This document shows, in pieces, positions 8,148-17,315 of a stretch of DNA of 64,000 nt. Every line of letters begins with the position of its first letter. The stretch's first letter is position 1. This stretch comes from Gorillibacterium timonense (GTDB lineage Bacteria; Bacillota; Bacilli; Paenibacillales; NBRC-103111): assembly GCF_001457415.1 (NCBI RefSeq), contig NZ_LN881724.1, positions 310,001 to 374,000 of the forward strand, in the 5' to 3' direction. The translations under genes and the position numbers were made by a program. Below the pieces are notes generated by a model that saw nothing but the letters and a program-made list of their open reading frames with translations, had not been told where the DNA came from and ran no database searches.

Positions 8148-9155
8148 CTATAAACCGAGATCATATTCGGGGAACGGAGCCTTCTCCAAGATTCGCTTGC
8201 GCCAGACGAGACGATGTTCAGGGTTGCTCCGTTCCATCTCGTCGGAAAAGACGAAGAACATGAGCGTCCGTCGGTAACGGAGGAACAGCTCGATCCGTTC
8301 GTACCAGAAGGCATCCAGACGGTTGGCGCTCTCGTACCCGTCAAGGAACGCCCGAATCACTTGCTTCAACACATCGTTGTCCGCAGACGGATGCTCCATC
8401 CTGCCTTCGGCTGCATAGGTAAACAGGCTGTACAAGGCGATGGCAAGGTCGCAGGCGAACCAGTGCGGATTCGATACATCGAAATCAAGCACAGTCACCT
8501 GACCCTGATGTGCAATCACGTTTCCGATATGCAGGTCGTTGTGGGTGAACCCGAAACCCGTTCGTTCGACCGGCAAGGCGTCCAACTCCGTCTTCAATTG
8601 TCGCCAGCTTTCCTTCACCTCCTCGTCCTTGCACCAGGAGTGGAAGAAGCTCCACTCCGATTGCCAGCCCAAGAGACGCCCCTCCGGGTCCTCCGGCAGG
8701 CGGTCCCAGTCCGGGTAATCCTGAGCGGCGGCATGCATGCGTCCCAGCGTCTCGCCCCAGCGGGCGAACAAGGTGATGCGTTCCTCGTGTGGGAGTTCAT
8801 AAATGGGAACCCCTTCCCGCATGACGTACGAATAAGCGATATACATGCGGTCTCCTGCCATGCTCCGGGCATCCAGTTCGCCTGATGCGGTCGGGACGGG
8901 ATAGACGATGGGGATCTCCCTCTCACCTAAGAACCGTACGTATTTTAATCGTGCGGCAAGAGCGGCAGACTTGTCCTGGATTTCAGCTGCGGGCACTTCC
9001 ATCACCTTCAAAATACGGGTTTGTTCTTCATGCTTGTACGTGTACAAAATGCCGTCCGACCAATCATGGCCTCCGTTAAAGTAGGTCAGAGCCGCCGCGT
9101 CCGTCCGGTAAGCCCTTGCAAGCTCGCTAAGAGTGGCGTTAGGAACCGTTTTCAT
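8148..9155 (-). CDS. Phosphotransferase of the aminoglycoside/choline-kinase fold
   Basis: 335 residues, start MKTVPNATLSEL with GGAGGT six bases before the ATG at 9155. A kinase-like N-lobe has the Lys of RILKVMEV. The catalytic loop FTHNDLHIGNVI carries the Asp and Asn of the Brenner motif, and VLDFDVS supplies the metal-binding Asp. This combination defines the APH family, which phosphorylates aminoglycosides, choline, homoserine or other small alcohols. The sequence does not show which. It is divergent from an AraC-type regulator with a small-molecule-binding domain; the two may share control. A terminator follows. Confidence 0.85.
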   Translation of the reverse strand: MKTVPNATLSELARAYRTDAAALTYFNGGHDWSDGILYTYKHEEQTRILKVMEVPAAEIQDKSAALAARLKYVRFLGEREIPIVYPVPTASGELDARSMAGDRMYIAYSYVMREGVPIYELPHEERITLFARWGETLGRMHAAAQDYPDWDRLPEDPEGRLLGWQSEWSFFHSWCKDEEVKESWRQLKTELDALPVERTGFGFTHNDLHIGNVIAHQGQVTVLDFDVSNPHWFACDLAIALYSLFTYAAEGRMEHPSADNDVLKQVIRAFLDGYESANRLDAFWYERIELFLRYRRTLMFFVFSDEMERSNPEHRLVWRKRILEKAPFPEYDLGL

Positions 9156-9287
9156 AAAAGACCTCCGTATTGTGAATATTGTACTTATCGGGAGAATCTG
9201 GATAAGCGTATAATGGATTCTATCAGCTGCTAAGGCGAATGAAGGAACCGTTCTTGCTCTTTTTTGCAGCTCCGATTGGAGGACCCG

Positions 9288-10181
9288 ATGACCCCGCATC
9301 CGTTATCCCAAACCTTGCAACGTCTGATCGAGGACGTGGAAGCAACGCTTCGGTCCAAAACGTCACTGGATGAACTCGTCGAACAGGCCTGCGTCTCCAA
9401 ATATCATCTGCATCGAGTGTTCCGCCGCGTGACCGGATACTCCCTCATGGACTATGTTCGCTCCCGAAAGCTCGCGGCGAGCCTGGATGATCTGCTTCGC
9501 ACCGGCTTGCGGGTTGCCGATATCGCCCAAGAGTTCGGTTTCGATCACCATCAATCCTACATCCGAGCGTTTCGGAAGGAATTCGGCATGACGCCTGCTG
9601 AATTTCGCAGAGGGAGATCAACTGTAGCCATCGTGGACAAGCTGGACCCGGCGGAATGGGGCAAAGTCGGAGAAGGCGTGGTCATCAAGCCGAGCATCGT
9701 GATCAAGCCCGCCTTCCGACTGGTCGGCATCCGCTCCTGGATCGTCGAGGAGGAGAACACCCGCAGCCAGACTGCCAACATCGCGGGAGTGGATTTCTTT
9801 TATCACGAGCGGCACCGGGTTCTCCATGCGGTTAACCCGGATGTCTATATCGGATTGACGCGGCTGCCGGACGAGGGAGCAATCGGTTCGTTTTACATGC
9901 CTTCTCTCGAGGTGTCCCGGGTGGACGAAATTCCGAATGGCATGGAAGCGGATTTCGTATCCGCACAAAAGTACGCGGTGTTCAAATACATCGGCCTGCA
10001 CGGTCCGGAAAAGGTTTCCAGTGCGACCCTGCGCGACATATGGAGGTATATCTTTCAGGTCTGGATGCCGCAGATGGATCTGGGCCAGGGGGAGCGGATG
10101 AGCTTTGAGCGAATCGACGCTTCTCTTGCCGATGAGCATTACTGCGAGGTCGAGCTGTTCTATCCGCTGCAGAGGATCTGA
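9288..10181 (+). CDS. AraC-family regulator with C-terminal GyrI-like effector domain
   Basis: 297 residues from ATG 9288, with GGAGGA 4-5 bases upstream. Residues about 8-108 hold the double helix-turn-helix of AraC proteins, including VSKYHLHRVFRRVTGYS, the second helix VADIAQEFGFDHHQSYIRAFRKEFGMTPAEFR. From about 135 on the protein resembles the GyrI/Rob/BmrR small-molecule-binding fold, ending in a typical beta strand CEVELFYPLQ. Such proteins switch on efflux or detoxification genes after binding cationic or aromatic compounds. Divergent from the phosphotransferase gene with about 130 bases between starts. Confidence 0.9.
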   Translation: MTPHPLSQTLQRLIEDVEATLRSKTSLDELVEQACVSKYHLHRVFRRVTGYSLMDYVRSRKLAASLDDLLRTGLRVADIAQEFGFDHHQSYIRAFRKEFGMTPAEFRRGRSTVAIVDKLDPAEWGKVGEGVVIKPSIVIKPAFRLVGIRSWIVEEENTRSQTANIAGVDFFYHERHRVLHAVNPDVYIGLTRLPDEGAIGSFYMPSLEVSRVDEIPNGMEADFVSAQKYAVFKYIGLHGPEKVSSATLRDIWRYIFQVWMPQMDLGQGERMSFERIDASLADEHYCEVELFYPLQRI

Positions 10182-10210
10182 ATCGAAGATGACGCGGAAA
10201 ACAAGTGTCG

Positions 10211-10256
10211 GAAAACCGAACAAGGTACCGAAATCAGGAGATAATGTTCGGATTTT
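10211..10256 (+). promoter_or_regulatory. PurR box pair upstream of the purine permease
   Basis: AAAACCGAACAAG (10212-10224) and the inverted AATGTTCGGATTTT (10243-10256) match the B. subtilis PurBox pattern AWWWCCGAACWWT in convergent orientation. The two CGAAC cores are 24 bases apart. The same geometry recurs before purE. It lies immediately upstream of the -35 box, so PurR binding should block transcription when PRPP is low. Confidence 0.75.
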
Positions 10257-10260
10257 CATC

Positions 10261-10290
10261 TTGACAGTCCGATGCGCCGCCCACTACAAT
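10261..10290 (+). promoter_or_regulatory. pbuG: Sigma-A promoter of the purine permease
   Basis: TTGACA at 10261-10266, 18-base spacer, TACAAT at 10285-10290. Transcription would start near 10297, just before the aptamer. Confidence 0.8.
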
Positions 10291-10303
10291 AAGCGTGTAA
10301 ATG

Positions 10304-10378
10304 CTTTTTTCGTATAATTCCGGGGATAGGCCTGGGAGTCTCTACGAGATCACCGTAAATGATCTGGCTACGAAAAGA
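10304..10378 (+). ncRNA. Purine riboswitch aptamer, guanine type (some core deviations)
   Basis: P1 pairs TTTTCGTA (10306-10313) with TACGAAAA (10369-10376). J2/3 AGTCTCTAC, L3 ACCGTAAAT and J3/1 GCTA are present. The specificity position in J3/1 is C (10368), as in guanine/hypoxanthine aptamers rather than adenine ones. Deviations from the usual core: L2 reads GATAGG instead of GATATGG, J3/1 has G where A73 is normal, and P2 and the base of P3 each need a G-G mismatch. The expression platform is the terminator at 10543-10568. Confidence 0.85.
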
Positions 10379-10542
10379 GAAGGGCATCAGCACGGCAGGC
10401 TTGTCGATTTGGTCGGCTGCTGGACGTGTCGGTCGTTCTTCTCGGAATGACTGGATGAGGGTCGTTTGATCCGGCCGGTCTTCGCAAGGACAAGAAACCC
10501 ATCTCGGTCGTGTTTGGGCTTCTTCTCGTTGCTTTTCGCATG

Positions 10543-10568
10543 CTCAGGTCCGGAACCTGAGTTTTTTT
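10543..10568 (+). terminator. Riboswitch-controlled terminator before pbuG
   Basis: Seven-base-pair stem CTCAGGT/ACCTGAG with loop CCGGA and seven T. Directly upstream, CTTTTCG (10532-10538) is perfectly complementary to CGAAAAG (10371-10377), the 3' strand of aptamer P1. This offers an alternative partner when ligand is absent. Confidence 0.85.
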
Positions 10569-10606
10569 GTGTTTCACCACATTTTCCGAGGGGGACAAGC
10601 AGCACA

Positions 10607-11986
10607 ATGGAAAGACTTTTTAAACTGAAAGAAAGTGGCAGCAGCATCCGCACCGAGATTATGGCAGGGATCACCACGTTCATGACGATGGCGTACATCC
10701 TTGCTGTCAACCCGTCCATTCTGAGTGGAGCGGGACTGGAATGGTACGCGGTTTTCCTCGCAACTGCACTTGCTGCAGGGATCTTCACCGCATGTATGGG
10801 GCTGTTCGTTAACTTTCCGGTCGCTGTTGCACCGGGCATGGGCCTGAACGCTTACTTCGCTACAGTCGTTCTGTCGTCCAACGGCACGATCACACCCGAG
10901 ATCGGGTTGACCGCTGTCTTTATCTCCGGTTTGATCTTCATCGTACTCACCGTTACGCAAGTCCGTCAGTTGCTCATCGTGGCAATTCCGGACAGCCTGA
11001 AGAACGCGATTACGGTCGGGATCGGCTTGTTCATCACGATCATCGGTCTTAAGAACAGCGGCATCATGACGATCGGGGTTGAAGGCTTCGCCAAGGTGAA
11101 TGCCGGTCAATTCACCGACCTCGGCGGCTCCGACACGGTTATCCATATGGGCAGCCTGTCGAACCCGACGGTTCAGATCGCTCTGATCGGCCTCCTGCTG
11201 ATCACGGTCCTGATGGTTCTTCAAGTGAAGGGCGCCATCCTGTTCGGTATTCTCGGCACCACGATCATCGCGGCCCTCATGGGTCAGATCGATGGCTCCA
11301 CGCTGAACGGCGCTACCTGGGTACCGAATTTCAAGGAACTGAACTTCGCTGGTTTCGATTGGAAAGGCGTTATGGATGATGGCCTCATCACCATCATCGC
11401 CACGTTCACCTTCGTTGAATTGTTTGACACCTTCGGCACGCTCGTCGGTACGGCAACCCGCGCCGGCATCATGAAGAACCCTGAAGAAGGCAAGAAACGC
11501 GTCGGCAAGGCCATGCTGGTTGACGCCTTCGCTGTAAGCGGCGGCGCATTGCTCGGAACGAGTACCACCACTGCCTATGTAGAAAGCTCCGCAGGGATCG
11601 CCGAAGGCGGCCGCACCGGTCTGACCGCGGTTACGACCGGCGTCTGCTTCCTGCTCGCCCTGTTCCTCGCTCCTCTCGTCGCTCTCATTCCTGGCGGCGC
11701 GACGGCTGCGGCCCTGATCGTTGTCGGCGTGCTGATGATGCAAGCCGTCAAGGATATCGACTTCCAAGACCTGGTCGTCGGCATTCCGGCTTTCTTCACC
11801 GTCACGTTCATGCCGTTCACCTACAACATCGCCAACGGGATTTCCTTCGGGATCCTGTCGTATACCATCCTCGCTACCCTCGCCAATCTGCGCAAGGACG
11901 GCAAGAAGTACCAAGTGCACTGGCTCATGTGGGTTCTGGCCGTACTGATCGTTCTTCGCTACGCATTCATCGGCAGCCAAGGCTGA
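10607..11986 (+). CDS. pbuG: Guanine/hypoxanthine permease of the NCS2 (AzgA-like) family
   Basis: 459 residues beginning MERLFKLKESGSS, with GAGGGGG about 11 bases before the ATG. It is a polytopic membrane protein with at least 12 hydrophobic helices. The motif GMGLNAYFA near residue 75 and the substrate-helix segment VELFDTFGTLVGTA in the second half are typical of AzgA-like purine:H+ symporters. Guanine riboswitch and PurR-box control upstream fit import of guanine and hypoxanthine. A strong terminator follows, so it is monocistronic. The paralogue pbuO cannot be excluded as the closest B. subtilis match. Confidence 0.92.
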   Translation: MERLFKLKESGSSIRTEIMAGITTFMTMAYILAVNPSILSGAGLEWYAVFLATALAAGIFTACMGLFVNFPVAVAPGMGLNAYFATVVLSSNGTITPEIGLTAVFISGLIFIVLTVTQVRQLLIVAIPDSLKNAITVGIGLFITIIGLKNSGIMTIGVEGFAKVNAGQFTDLGGSDTVIHMGSLSNPTVQIALIGLLLITVLMVLQVKGAILFGILGTTIIAALMGQIDGSTLNGATWVPNFKELNFAGFDWKGVMDDGLITIIATFTFVELFDTFGTLVGTATRAGIMKNPEEGKKRVGKAMLVDAFAVSGGALLGTSTTTAYVESSAGIAEGGRTGLTAVTTGVCFLLALFLAPLVALIPGGATAAALIVVGVLMMQAVKDIDFQDLVVGIPAFFTVTFMPFTYNIANGISFGILSYTILATLANLRKDGKKYQVHWLMWVLAVLIVLRYAFIGSQG

Positions 11987-12031
11987 TCAAGCTCAAAGTC
12001 AGTCACCAATCGTTCTCTCGGTATAACCCTA

Positions 12032-12067
12032 AGCCCCTTCCGGCTCTCAAGCCGGAGGGGGCTTTTT
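12032..12067 (+). terminator. Rho-independent terminator after pbuG
   Basis: AGCCCC..TCCGGCT paired with AGCCGGA.GGGGCT around a 4-base loop, followed by TTTTT. Confidence 0.9.
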
Positions 12068-12123
12068 GCGATGGGACGTTTGTCCGGGTATACTACTAGA
12101 ATGACGAAGGATGGTGGAGTATT

Positions 12124-14154
12124 GTGGAAACCTTTTTGCTGGTGCTCGTCCTGTTAATCTTGATTGCGCTTTCTCATCTGATTGAGCGGTTTCTTCCGTT
12201 TCTCCCGGTTCCGCTCATTCAGATCGGGCTCGGCGTCTTGCTGGCACTTCTCCCTCTGAATATTCATGTGGAATTGGAGCCCGAATTGTTCTTTGTGCTG
12301 TTCATCGCACCGTTATTATTCAACGACGGGAGAAGGACCCCGCGCCAGGAGCTGTGGCAATTGCGCGCGCCGATTCTTCTGCTCGCCTTGGGGCTCGTCT
12401 TCATTACGGTTGTTGCCGGAGGGTACGCGATCCACGCGCTCATTCCCTCGATTCCTCTTGCCGCGGCATTTGCCCTCGCCGCCATTCTATCTCCGACCGA
12501 TGCGGTGGCGGTCGGCTCCATGTCGGGCCGGGTTCATCTCCCGAAACGCATTCACCGCATATTAGAAGGCGAAGCGCTTATGAACGACGCTTCCGGACTC
12601 GTCGCCTTCAAGTTCGCAGTGGCGGCTGCGGTAACCGGAACCTTTTCCTTGCCGAAGGCGGCGCTCAGCTTCGTTCTGATCGCGGTGGGAGGCCTTCTCG
12701 TAGGCGCCGTTGTGGCTTTCCTGATCATTCGTCTCGGCGCATGGGTTCGCCGTCTAGGGATGGAAGACGTGACCATTCACGTGCTGCTGCAGTTGGTCGC
12801 TCCCTTTGTGATCTATTTGGTGGCCGAGGAGATCGGCGTGTCCGGCATTCTCGCTGTCGTCGCTGCCGGGGTTGTCTATGCGGTTAAGAAGGACCGCGCC
12901 ACTTCCCCCGATTACAAGCTGCAGCTTGTCTCGGCGAGCACCTGGTCGGTTTTGCTGTTCATCCTGAACGGCCTTGTGTTCCTGCTGCTCGGGCTGATGG
13001 TGCCTGACGTGATGGAGGTCATCTACCGGAATGAAGCGATCAGCAACTGGCAGGTGGTAGGCTATGTGCTGATCATTACGGCGATGCTCATGGGTATCCG
13101 GTTTCTCTGGATTTTGCTGTATACGTCCTTCAGCAAGAAAAGCTCGGAGGAGGTCTCGCTTAAGGCGATCGCCCTCACCTCCATCTCCGGGGTACGGGGA
13201 GCGGTTACGCTGGCCGGTGCCTTTTCCATTCCGCTAGTTACCGGAACCGGGGCTCCTTTCCCGGAACGCGATCTGATCCTCGCCTTGGCAGCGGGGGTCA
13301 TCTTAGTCTCGCTCCTTCTTGCAAGCATCCTGCTGCCCATGCTCGCGGACAAGGTACCGGAGGCCGCCGATGCCAAACTGGATCGAGACGAGGAAAAACG
13401 GCTCATGGAGATCGGCCTGAAACGGCTGCGCTCGTTAGCCCGACAAGAGTCGCCGGAGGGTACCTTAGCTTTGGCCGAGATTCAAGATAAATTAGTGCGG
13501 ATGCGCCCTGAGGACTGGGCCAAGGGCTCGATGACGGGCAAGTTCATCAAGCAGGTGATCCATTTCCGCCGGGTGGGACTGCAGGCAGAACGCAAAGTGC
13601 TGGAGCGGTTGATGGAGCAAGGTCAATTGGATCCAGCCATATCGGATAAACTCATGGAACGCTTGGATCAACTGGAAGCCATACTTACAAAAAGCTTCGA
13701 CGCCCAGATGATGCACTCGGTTGCGGAAATGGGCCGCCTGGTGTCCGGATGGTTCGTGGATCCGTCGGCCCAAGGCCGGTATCCGAACACAGGACTGGCG
13801 CTGTCCGAAGTCGAGGAGTCGAATCCTGTGGATTGGGACGCCTTGAACAAAGGGCGTATGGCCATGATCGATGCGGCTATCGCTGCGATTCAATCCGCAA
13901 AAACCGAGGATTCGGAGAAGATGGCGAATCAAGTCATCGCTCGATATGAACACATGCGGTTCCGTCTGGAGCAGGGCACGGAGACGCTGAAGAAGAGCTT
14001 TGCGTGCGAGGAGCCGTTCGAGCTTGAACGCAGGGTCATCCAGGAACAGCGTGACGCCGTCCAACGGATGTACGAAGACGGAACCATCAACCGCAAGATC
14101 GCCGGTAAGCTGCGTAAGTTGGTCGATGAGTTAGAGGCCTCCATCTGGGAATAG
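12124..14154 (+). CDS. Na+/H+ antiporter, CPA1 family (NhaK/NhaP-like)
   Basis: 676 residues from GTG 12124, with GGTGGAG a few bases upstream. About 12 membrane helices occupy residues 1-410. The ion-binding motifs of CPA1 exchangers are present: LSPTDAVAVGSM in helix 5 and GEALMNDASGLVAF in helix 6. A long charged, helical cytosolic tail (about 430-676) is typical of the NhaP/NhaK branch and usually regulatory. It exports Na+ (or K+/Li+) in exchange for protons, helping pH and salt tolerance. The next gene starts 64 bases after the stop. Confidence 0.92.
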   Translation: METFLLVLVLLILIALSHLIERFLPFLPVPLIQIGLGVLLALLPLNIHVELEPELFFVLFIAPLLFNDGRRTPRQELWQLRAPILLLALGLVFITVVAGGYAIHALIPSIPLAAAFALAAILSPTDAVAVGSMSGRVHLPKRIHRILEGEALMNDASGLVAFKFAVAAAVTGTFSLPKAALSFVLIAVGGLLVGAVVAFLIIRLGAWVRRLGMEDVTIHVLLQLVAPFVIYLVAEEIGVSGILAVVAAGVVYAVKKDRATSPDYKLQLVSASTWSVLLFILNGLVFLLLGLMVPDVMEVIYRNEAISNWQVVGYVLIITAMLMGIRFLWILLYTSFSKKSSEEVSLKAIALTSISGVRGAVTLAGAFSIPLVTGTGAPFPERDLILALAAGVILVSLLLASILLPMLADKVPEAADAKLDRDEEKRLMEIGLKRLRSLARQESPEGTLALAEIQDKLVRMRPEDWAKGSMTGKFIKQVIHFRRVGLQAERKVLERLMEQGQLDPAISDKLMERLDQLEAILTKSFDAQMMHSVAEMGRLVSGWFVDPSAQGRYPNTGLALSEVEESNPVDWDALNKGRMAMIDAAIAAIQSAKTEDSEKMANQVIARYEHMRFRLEQGTETLKKSFACEEPFELERRVIQEQRDAVQRMYEDGTINRKIAGKLRKLVDELEASIWE

Positions 14155-14218
14155 GACGGCTGGCGCGATGAATCAATTTCCTCCCGCGGGACAAAATGTG
14201 TGGGACGGGGGGGATTCG

Positions 14219-16333
14219 ATGATTCGCAGAGCGCTTTACTGGAAAAGGGCAGGGATATTCGCGTTGACCGCCATTCTGACGGGAGTGGGGATCCGACAGG
14301 CTTTCCAAACCAATCCGTCTAGTGTCTACAGCAGGGGGTTGACGAGCCGGTATATCCCCGCGATGTTTCGGCAGGAGGCGCAGAGTACGGAATCAACCGG
14401 GTTGTCCGAAGACGGAACGAAGGCGTTCTCAGGGCGGATCTCCCTGCTTGGGACGGAGCATAGCGGTCCCGGAGAATCCATCCGGTTGAGTCTTCATGTC
14501 TATTCCACGACTCCGAACGTTCGTATGGACCGGATGGAGACGGAAATCTGGTTCGACCGCAGACGATTCGCTTTCGATCATGCCACAGGGCTCTCCGAGC
14601 CTGTGCGCTCCGAGCCCGGGCGGGTGAGAGTAGCGGTGAAGACGGACCATTCTTTTCCTGAACCGGGCCAAGGGGAATACCGCAAATCGCGTGTGGCCGA
14701 GCTCTATTTTCGCCCGGTTTCGAAAGAGGGGGGAATCGGGAGCTTTGTGCTGGAAGGGACCCGATTCCTTTATCAAGGAGCTGCGATTCCCATCTCCCGG
14801 CTCGGAACGGACCATGCCCAGGTTCGCATTCACCCCCGGCAGGAGGAAGATCGAAATGGGGATGGACTGGTGTCGATCGGAGACTTGGCGATCGGAGCAG
14901 ACGGAACGGAGCAAGAAGCGCAAATGGTCGGAAAGCTTGGAATCTATCCGTACAAAAGGGTTGTCGTCATCGGGATCGACGGAGCGGGGAACGCCATTTC
15001 CCCAGATGCTCCCTACTACCGGATGCTCACGTCCCGACCCGTTCGGATGGCCGATCATTTCCGACTGCCTCATCTCCGTGCCATTCTGAAGCGGGGGGCC
15101 GTCAGTTACACGGCAAGTTCTACGGAACCTACCTCCTCTTCGCCTAACTGGGGCGCAATGCTTACCGGGGTCGATTACAAGAAGCATGGCATCTCCAACA
15201 GCTTAAGCGGAGAAACCTATTACAGCGGCGCTTATCCGACCGTCTTCTCCCGGCTGAGGGAGATGGCGCCAGAGAGACGACTCGCCTTCTTCGCCCATTG
15301 GAGCCATCTGCTGGACGGCCACATCGAGCCCGCAGCGGGAGTGGCCAAATTTGCCGGAGATGACGGTCAGCTCGTGAAGGACTTTGTGCGGTATGTGGAT
15401 TCGGGGCAGGCTGTTGACACGTCCCTGCTGTTTCTCGTTCTCGACGAGGTGGACAATGCCGGTCACAATCGGGGCTGGTTCACCCGCAGCTATTACCGCG
15501 CATTGGAAAAAGCGGACCACAAGGTCGGTGAAATCTACGAAGCGCTTCGGAGAAACGGCCTGCTTGACGATACACTGGTGCTGGTAGTGGCGGATCACGG
15601 CGGCGGAACGGCGGCGGTTGGTCGAGCTGCCTACCGAAGTCGCTCGCACAGTCATGGGGGTCGGCTCGCCAAGACGGTGTTTTTTGGAGCTTCGGGACGG
15701 ACGGTTTCGTCCTCCTACGATGATCACGAACGGCTGCTCAGCGGAGGGCACACCCGAGATGTGGCGGCGACCATCCTGAATGCATTGGGCGATGAACGAG
15801 GAATTGGCGATTCCACGCCGCTCCCGGGCATGTTCCTTCCGAAGGAGGAGGGACAAACTGGTGAAGTCCGTATTCCAAGCTCTTACGCGGAGCCACAGGC
15901 CGATCACTCCGCCGGTACGATATGGCTGAGCAAGCATGACCAAGGAACCCACGGTTCACCGGAATATGAGCTTTCTCTATCCGATACCGGTTCCCGCTCG
16001 AAGGCGGCCATCGTCCGATTGGCCTTCGAACCGGGTAAGGGGTGGAAAGGGCAAGAGGCCCCGTCGCTTCATGCCATTCCTCTCGTACCGGGCATTCGGG
16101 CTTATCTGGCGCCGGAAGCGAAGTGGGGCGCGGAGAGCCGACTGGTGATCATCGCCTCCGGTCTGCTTCCGATGAAGACGCCTCTCGTCCGGCTGGTCGG
16201 GTCACCGAACGCTCCTGCAGGCAGCGGCTTTCCAGCCCTTCGGCCTTTGCAGGCGGCGATCGCGGACTTCAACGGCTGCGAGACGCTGCCAGCAGTCAAG
16301 CTTGTGGAGACGGGAACCGAAGCCGTAAGATGA
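14219..16333 (+). CDS. Secreted alkaline-phosphatase-superfamily phosphodiesterase with cohesin- and dockerin-like parts
   Basis: 704 residues from ATG 14219 (G-rich site 5 bases upstream; ATG 14168 is an alternative). N-terminal basic residues plus a hydrophobic stretch form a signal peptide or anchor. Residues about 65-190 look like a cohesin-type beta domain; about 211-223 (DRNGDGLVSIGDL) is a dockerin-like calcium loop. The catalytic domain begins at VVVIGIDGAGN (about 247). Metal and nucleophile positions fit the superfamily: TSSSPNWGAML (about 305-315), DEVDNAGH (about 408), VVADHGGG (about 457) and HSHGGR. It should hydrolyse phosphate mono- or diesters outside the membrane. The substrate is unknown. 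No downstream gene is overlapping. Confidence 0.8.
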   Translation: MIRRALYWKRAGIFALTAILTGVGIRQAFQTNPSSVYSRGLTSRYIPAMFRQEAQSTESTGLSEDGTKAFSGRISLLGTEHSGPGESIRLSLHVYSTTPNVRMDRMETEIWFDRRRFAFDHATGLSEPVRSEPGRVRVAVKTDHSFPEPGQGEYRKSRVAELYFRPVSKEGGIGSFVLEGTRFLYQGAAIPISRLGTDHAQVRIHPRQEEDRNGDGLVSIGDLAIGADGTEQEAQMVGKLGIYPYKRVVVIGIDGAGNAISPDAPYYRMLTSRPVRMADHFRLPHLRAILKRGAVSYTASSTEPTSSSPNWGAMLTGVDYKKHGISNSLSGETYYSGAYPTVFSRLREMAPERRLAFFAHWSHLLDGHIEPAAGVAKFAGDDGQLVKDFVRYVDSGQAVDTSLLFLVLDEVDNAGHNRGWFTRSYYRALEKADHKVGEIYEALRRNGLLDDTLVLVVADHGGGTAAVGRAAYRSRSHSHGGRLAKTVFFGASGRTVSSSYDDHERLLSGGHTRDVAATILNALGDERGIGDSTPLPGMFLPKEEGQTGEVRIPSSYAEPQADHSAGTIWLSKHDQGTHGSPEYELSLSDTGSRSKAAIVRLAFEPGKGWKGQEAPSLHAIPLVPGIRAYLAPEAKWGAESRLVIIASGLLPMKTPLVRLVGSPNAPAGSGFPALRPLQAAIADFNGCETLPAVKLVETGTEAVR

Positions 16334-16375
16334 AGCTCCGGAAGGTTGTACGCAGCAATGGAAAGGATAGATGCA

Positions 16376-16443
16376 AGCCGCCTTGGAGCAGGAGTATCCT
16401 GCAGCGAGGCGGCTATTCGCGCAGAAGCCCGCAGTTTTTTCCG
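16376..16443 (+). terminator. Hairpins after the phosphodiesterase gene, possible terminator
   Basis: AGCCGCCT (16376-16383) pairs with AGGCGGCT (16407-16414), and within it GCAGGA pairs with TCCTGC. It is followed by a short CGCAGAAGCCCGCAG segment and TTTTTT at 16438-16443. The main stem is strong, but the T run is not adjacent to it. Confidence 0.5.
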
Positions 16444-16577
16444 ATTTATGGTAGCATGGGAATGGAGAGATGGTAATACTCCCCGAACAAACGAAGGGTA
16501 TGATGGACGGGTATCAGGAAGATTCCGTTATTTGGCAATCGGGCATTCTATTCAAGCTGCAGGAGGGTTTGGTTAAG

Positions 16578-17315
16578 ATGGAACAGCACACGAAGATCTT
16601 TGCACACCGGGGAGCAGCCGGTAACGCTCCCGAAAACACGATGGCAGCCTTTCGTCTCGCCGTAGAGCAAGGAGCGGACGGAATTGAGCTCGACATTCAA
16701 ATGTCGAAGGACGGGGAACTCATCGTCATCCATGACGAGACGCTCGATCGGACGACGGACGGAACAGGGCTGGTTGTGGCTCGGACGGCGGCGGAGCTGC
16801 GCGAGTTGAACGCGGCCAAGCAGATGCCCGAGTATCCCGTTGAACGTCTGCCTTTTCTCCGTGAAGTATTGGAGTTCCTGCAGCCGACCGCTCTCGAGCT
16901 CAACATTGAACTGAAGAATGGAATCATCCTGTATGAAGGGATGGAGGAAAAGGTCATCGCTCTCGTTCGGGAATACGGCATGGAGAGCCGTGTGATCTTC
17001 TCGTCCTTCAATCATTACAGCCTCGTGAAACTGGCGGATCTTGCCCCGGACATCGAGCGCGGCATTCTTTATACCGCCGGTTTGTATGAACCGTGGAACT
17101 ATGCTCGTCTAATGGGAGCGTCAGCGCTCCATCCGTATTTTTACAGCGTCTACCCGGAGATCGTTCAAGGCGCCCATGCGGCTGGAGTGAAGGTCCGCCC
17201 CTACACGGTGGATGAAGAAGCGGTGATGAAGCGAATGCTCGCCTGCGGAGTGGACGGAATCATCACGAATTATCCGGCTCGTTTGAAGCGTGTGATGGAG
17301 GAAGGGAGCCGATGA
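16578..17315 (+). CDS. ugpQ: Glycerophosphodiester phosphodiesterase
   Basis: 245 residues starting MEQHTKIFAHRG; CAGGAGGG lies about 11 bases before the ATG. The GDPD signature is complete: AHRGAAGNAPENT, then ELDIQMSKDGELIVIHDE with the metal-binding Glu and Asp and the second His, followed by DRTTDG, and ELNIELK. It lacks a signal peptide, so it acts in the cytosol on glycerophosphodiesters, releasing sn-glycerol 3-phosphate and an alcohol. It overlaps the following MFS gene by four bases (ATGA). The pairing suggests that the permease imports or exports a related compound. Confidence 0.92.
   Translation: MEQHTKIFAHRGAAGNAPENTMAAFRLAVEQGADGIELDIQMSKDGELIVIHDETLDRTTDGTGLVVARTAAELRELNAAKQMPEYPVERLPFLREVLEFLQPTALELNIELKNGIILYEGMEEKVIALVREYGMESRVIFSSFNHYSLVKLADLAPDIERGILYTAGLYEPWNYARLMGASALHPYFYSVYPEIVQGAHAAGVKVRPYTVDEEAVMKRMLACGVDGIITNYPARLKRVMEEGSR

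Noticed and set aside
7742-8153. Several 78-154-codon frames after the exporter cassette
   Set aside because: They overlap each other in different frames, lack start signals and show no recognisable domain; left as an unassigned stretch.
10574-11980. Minus-strand frame of 468 codons opposite pbuG
   Set aside because: Asp/Glu/Gln-rich complement of hydrophobic codons of the permease; no start signal.
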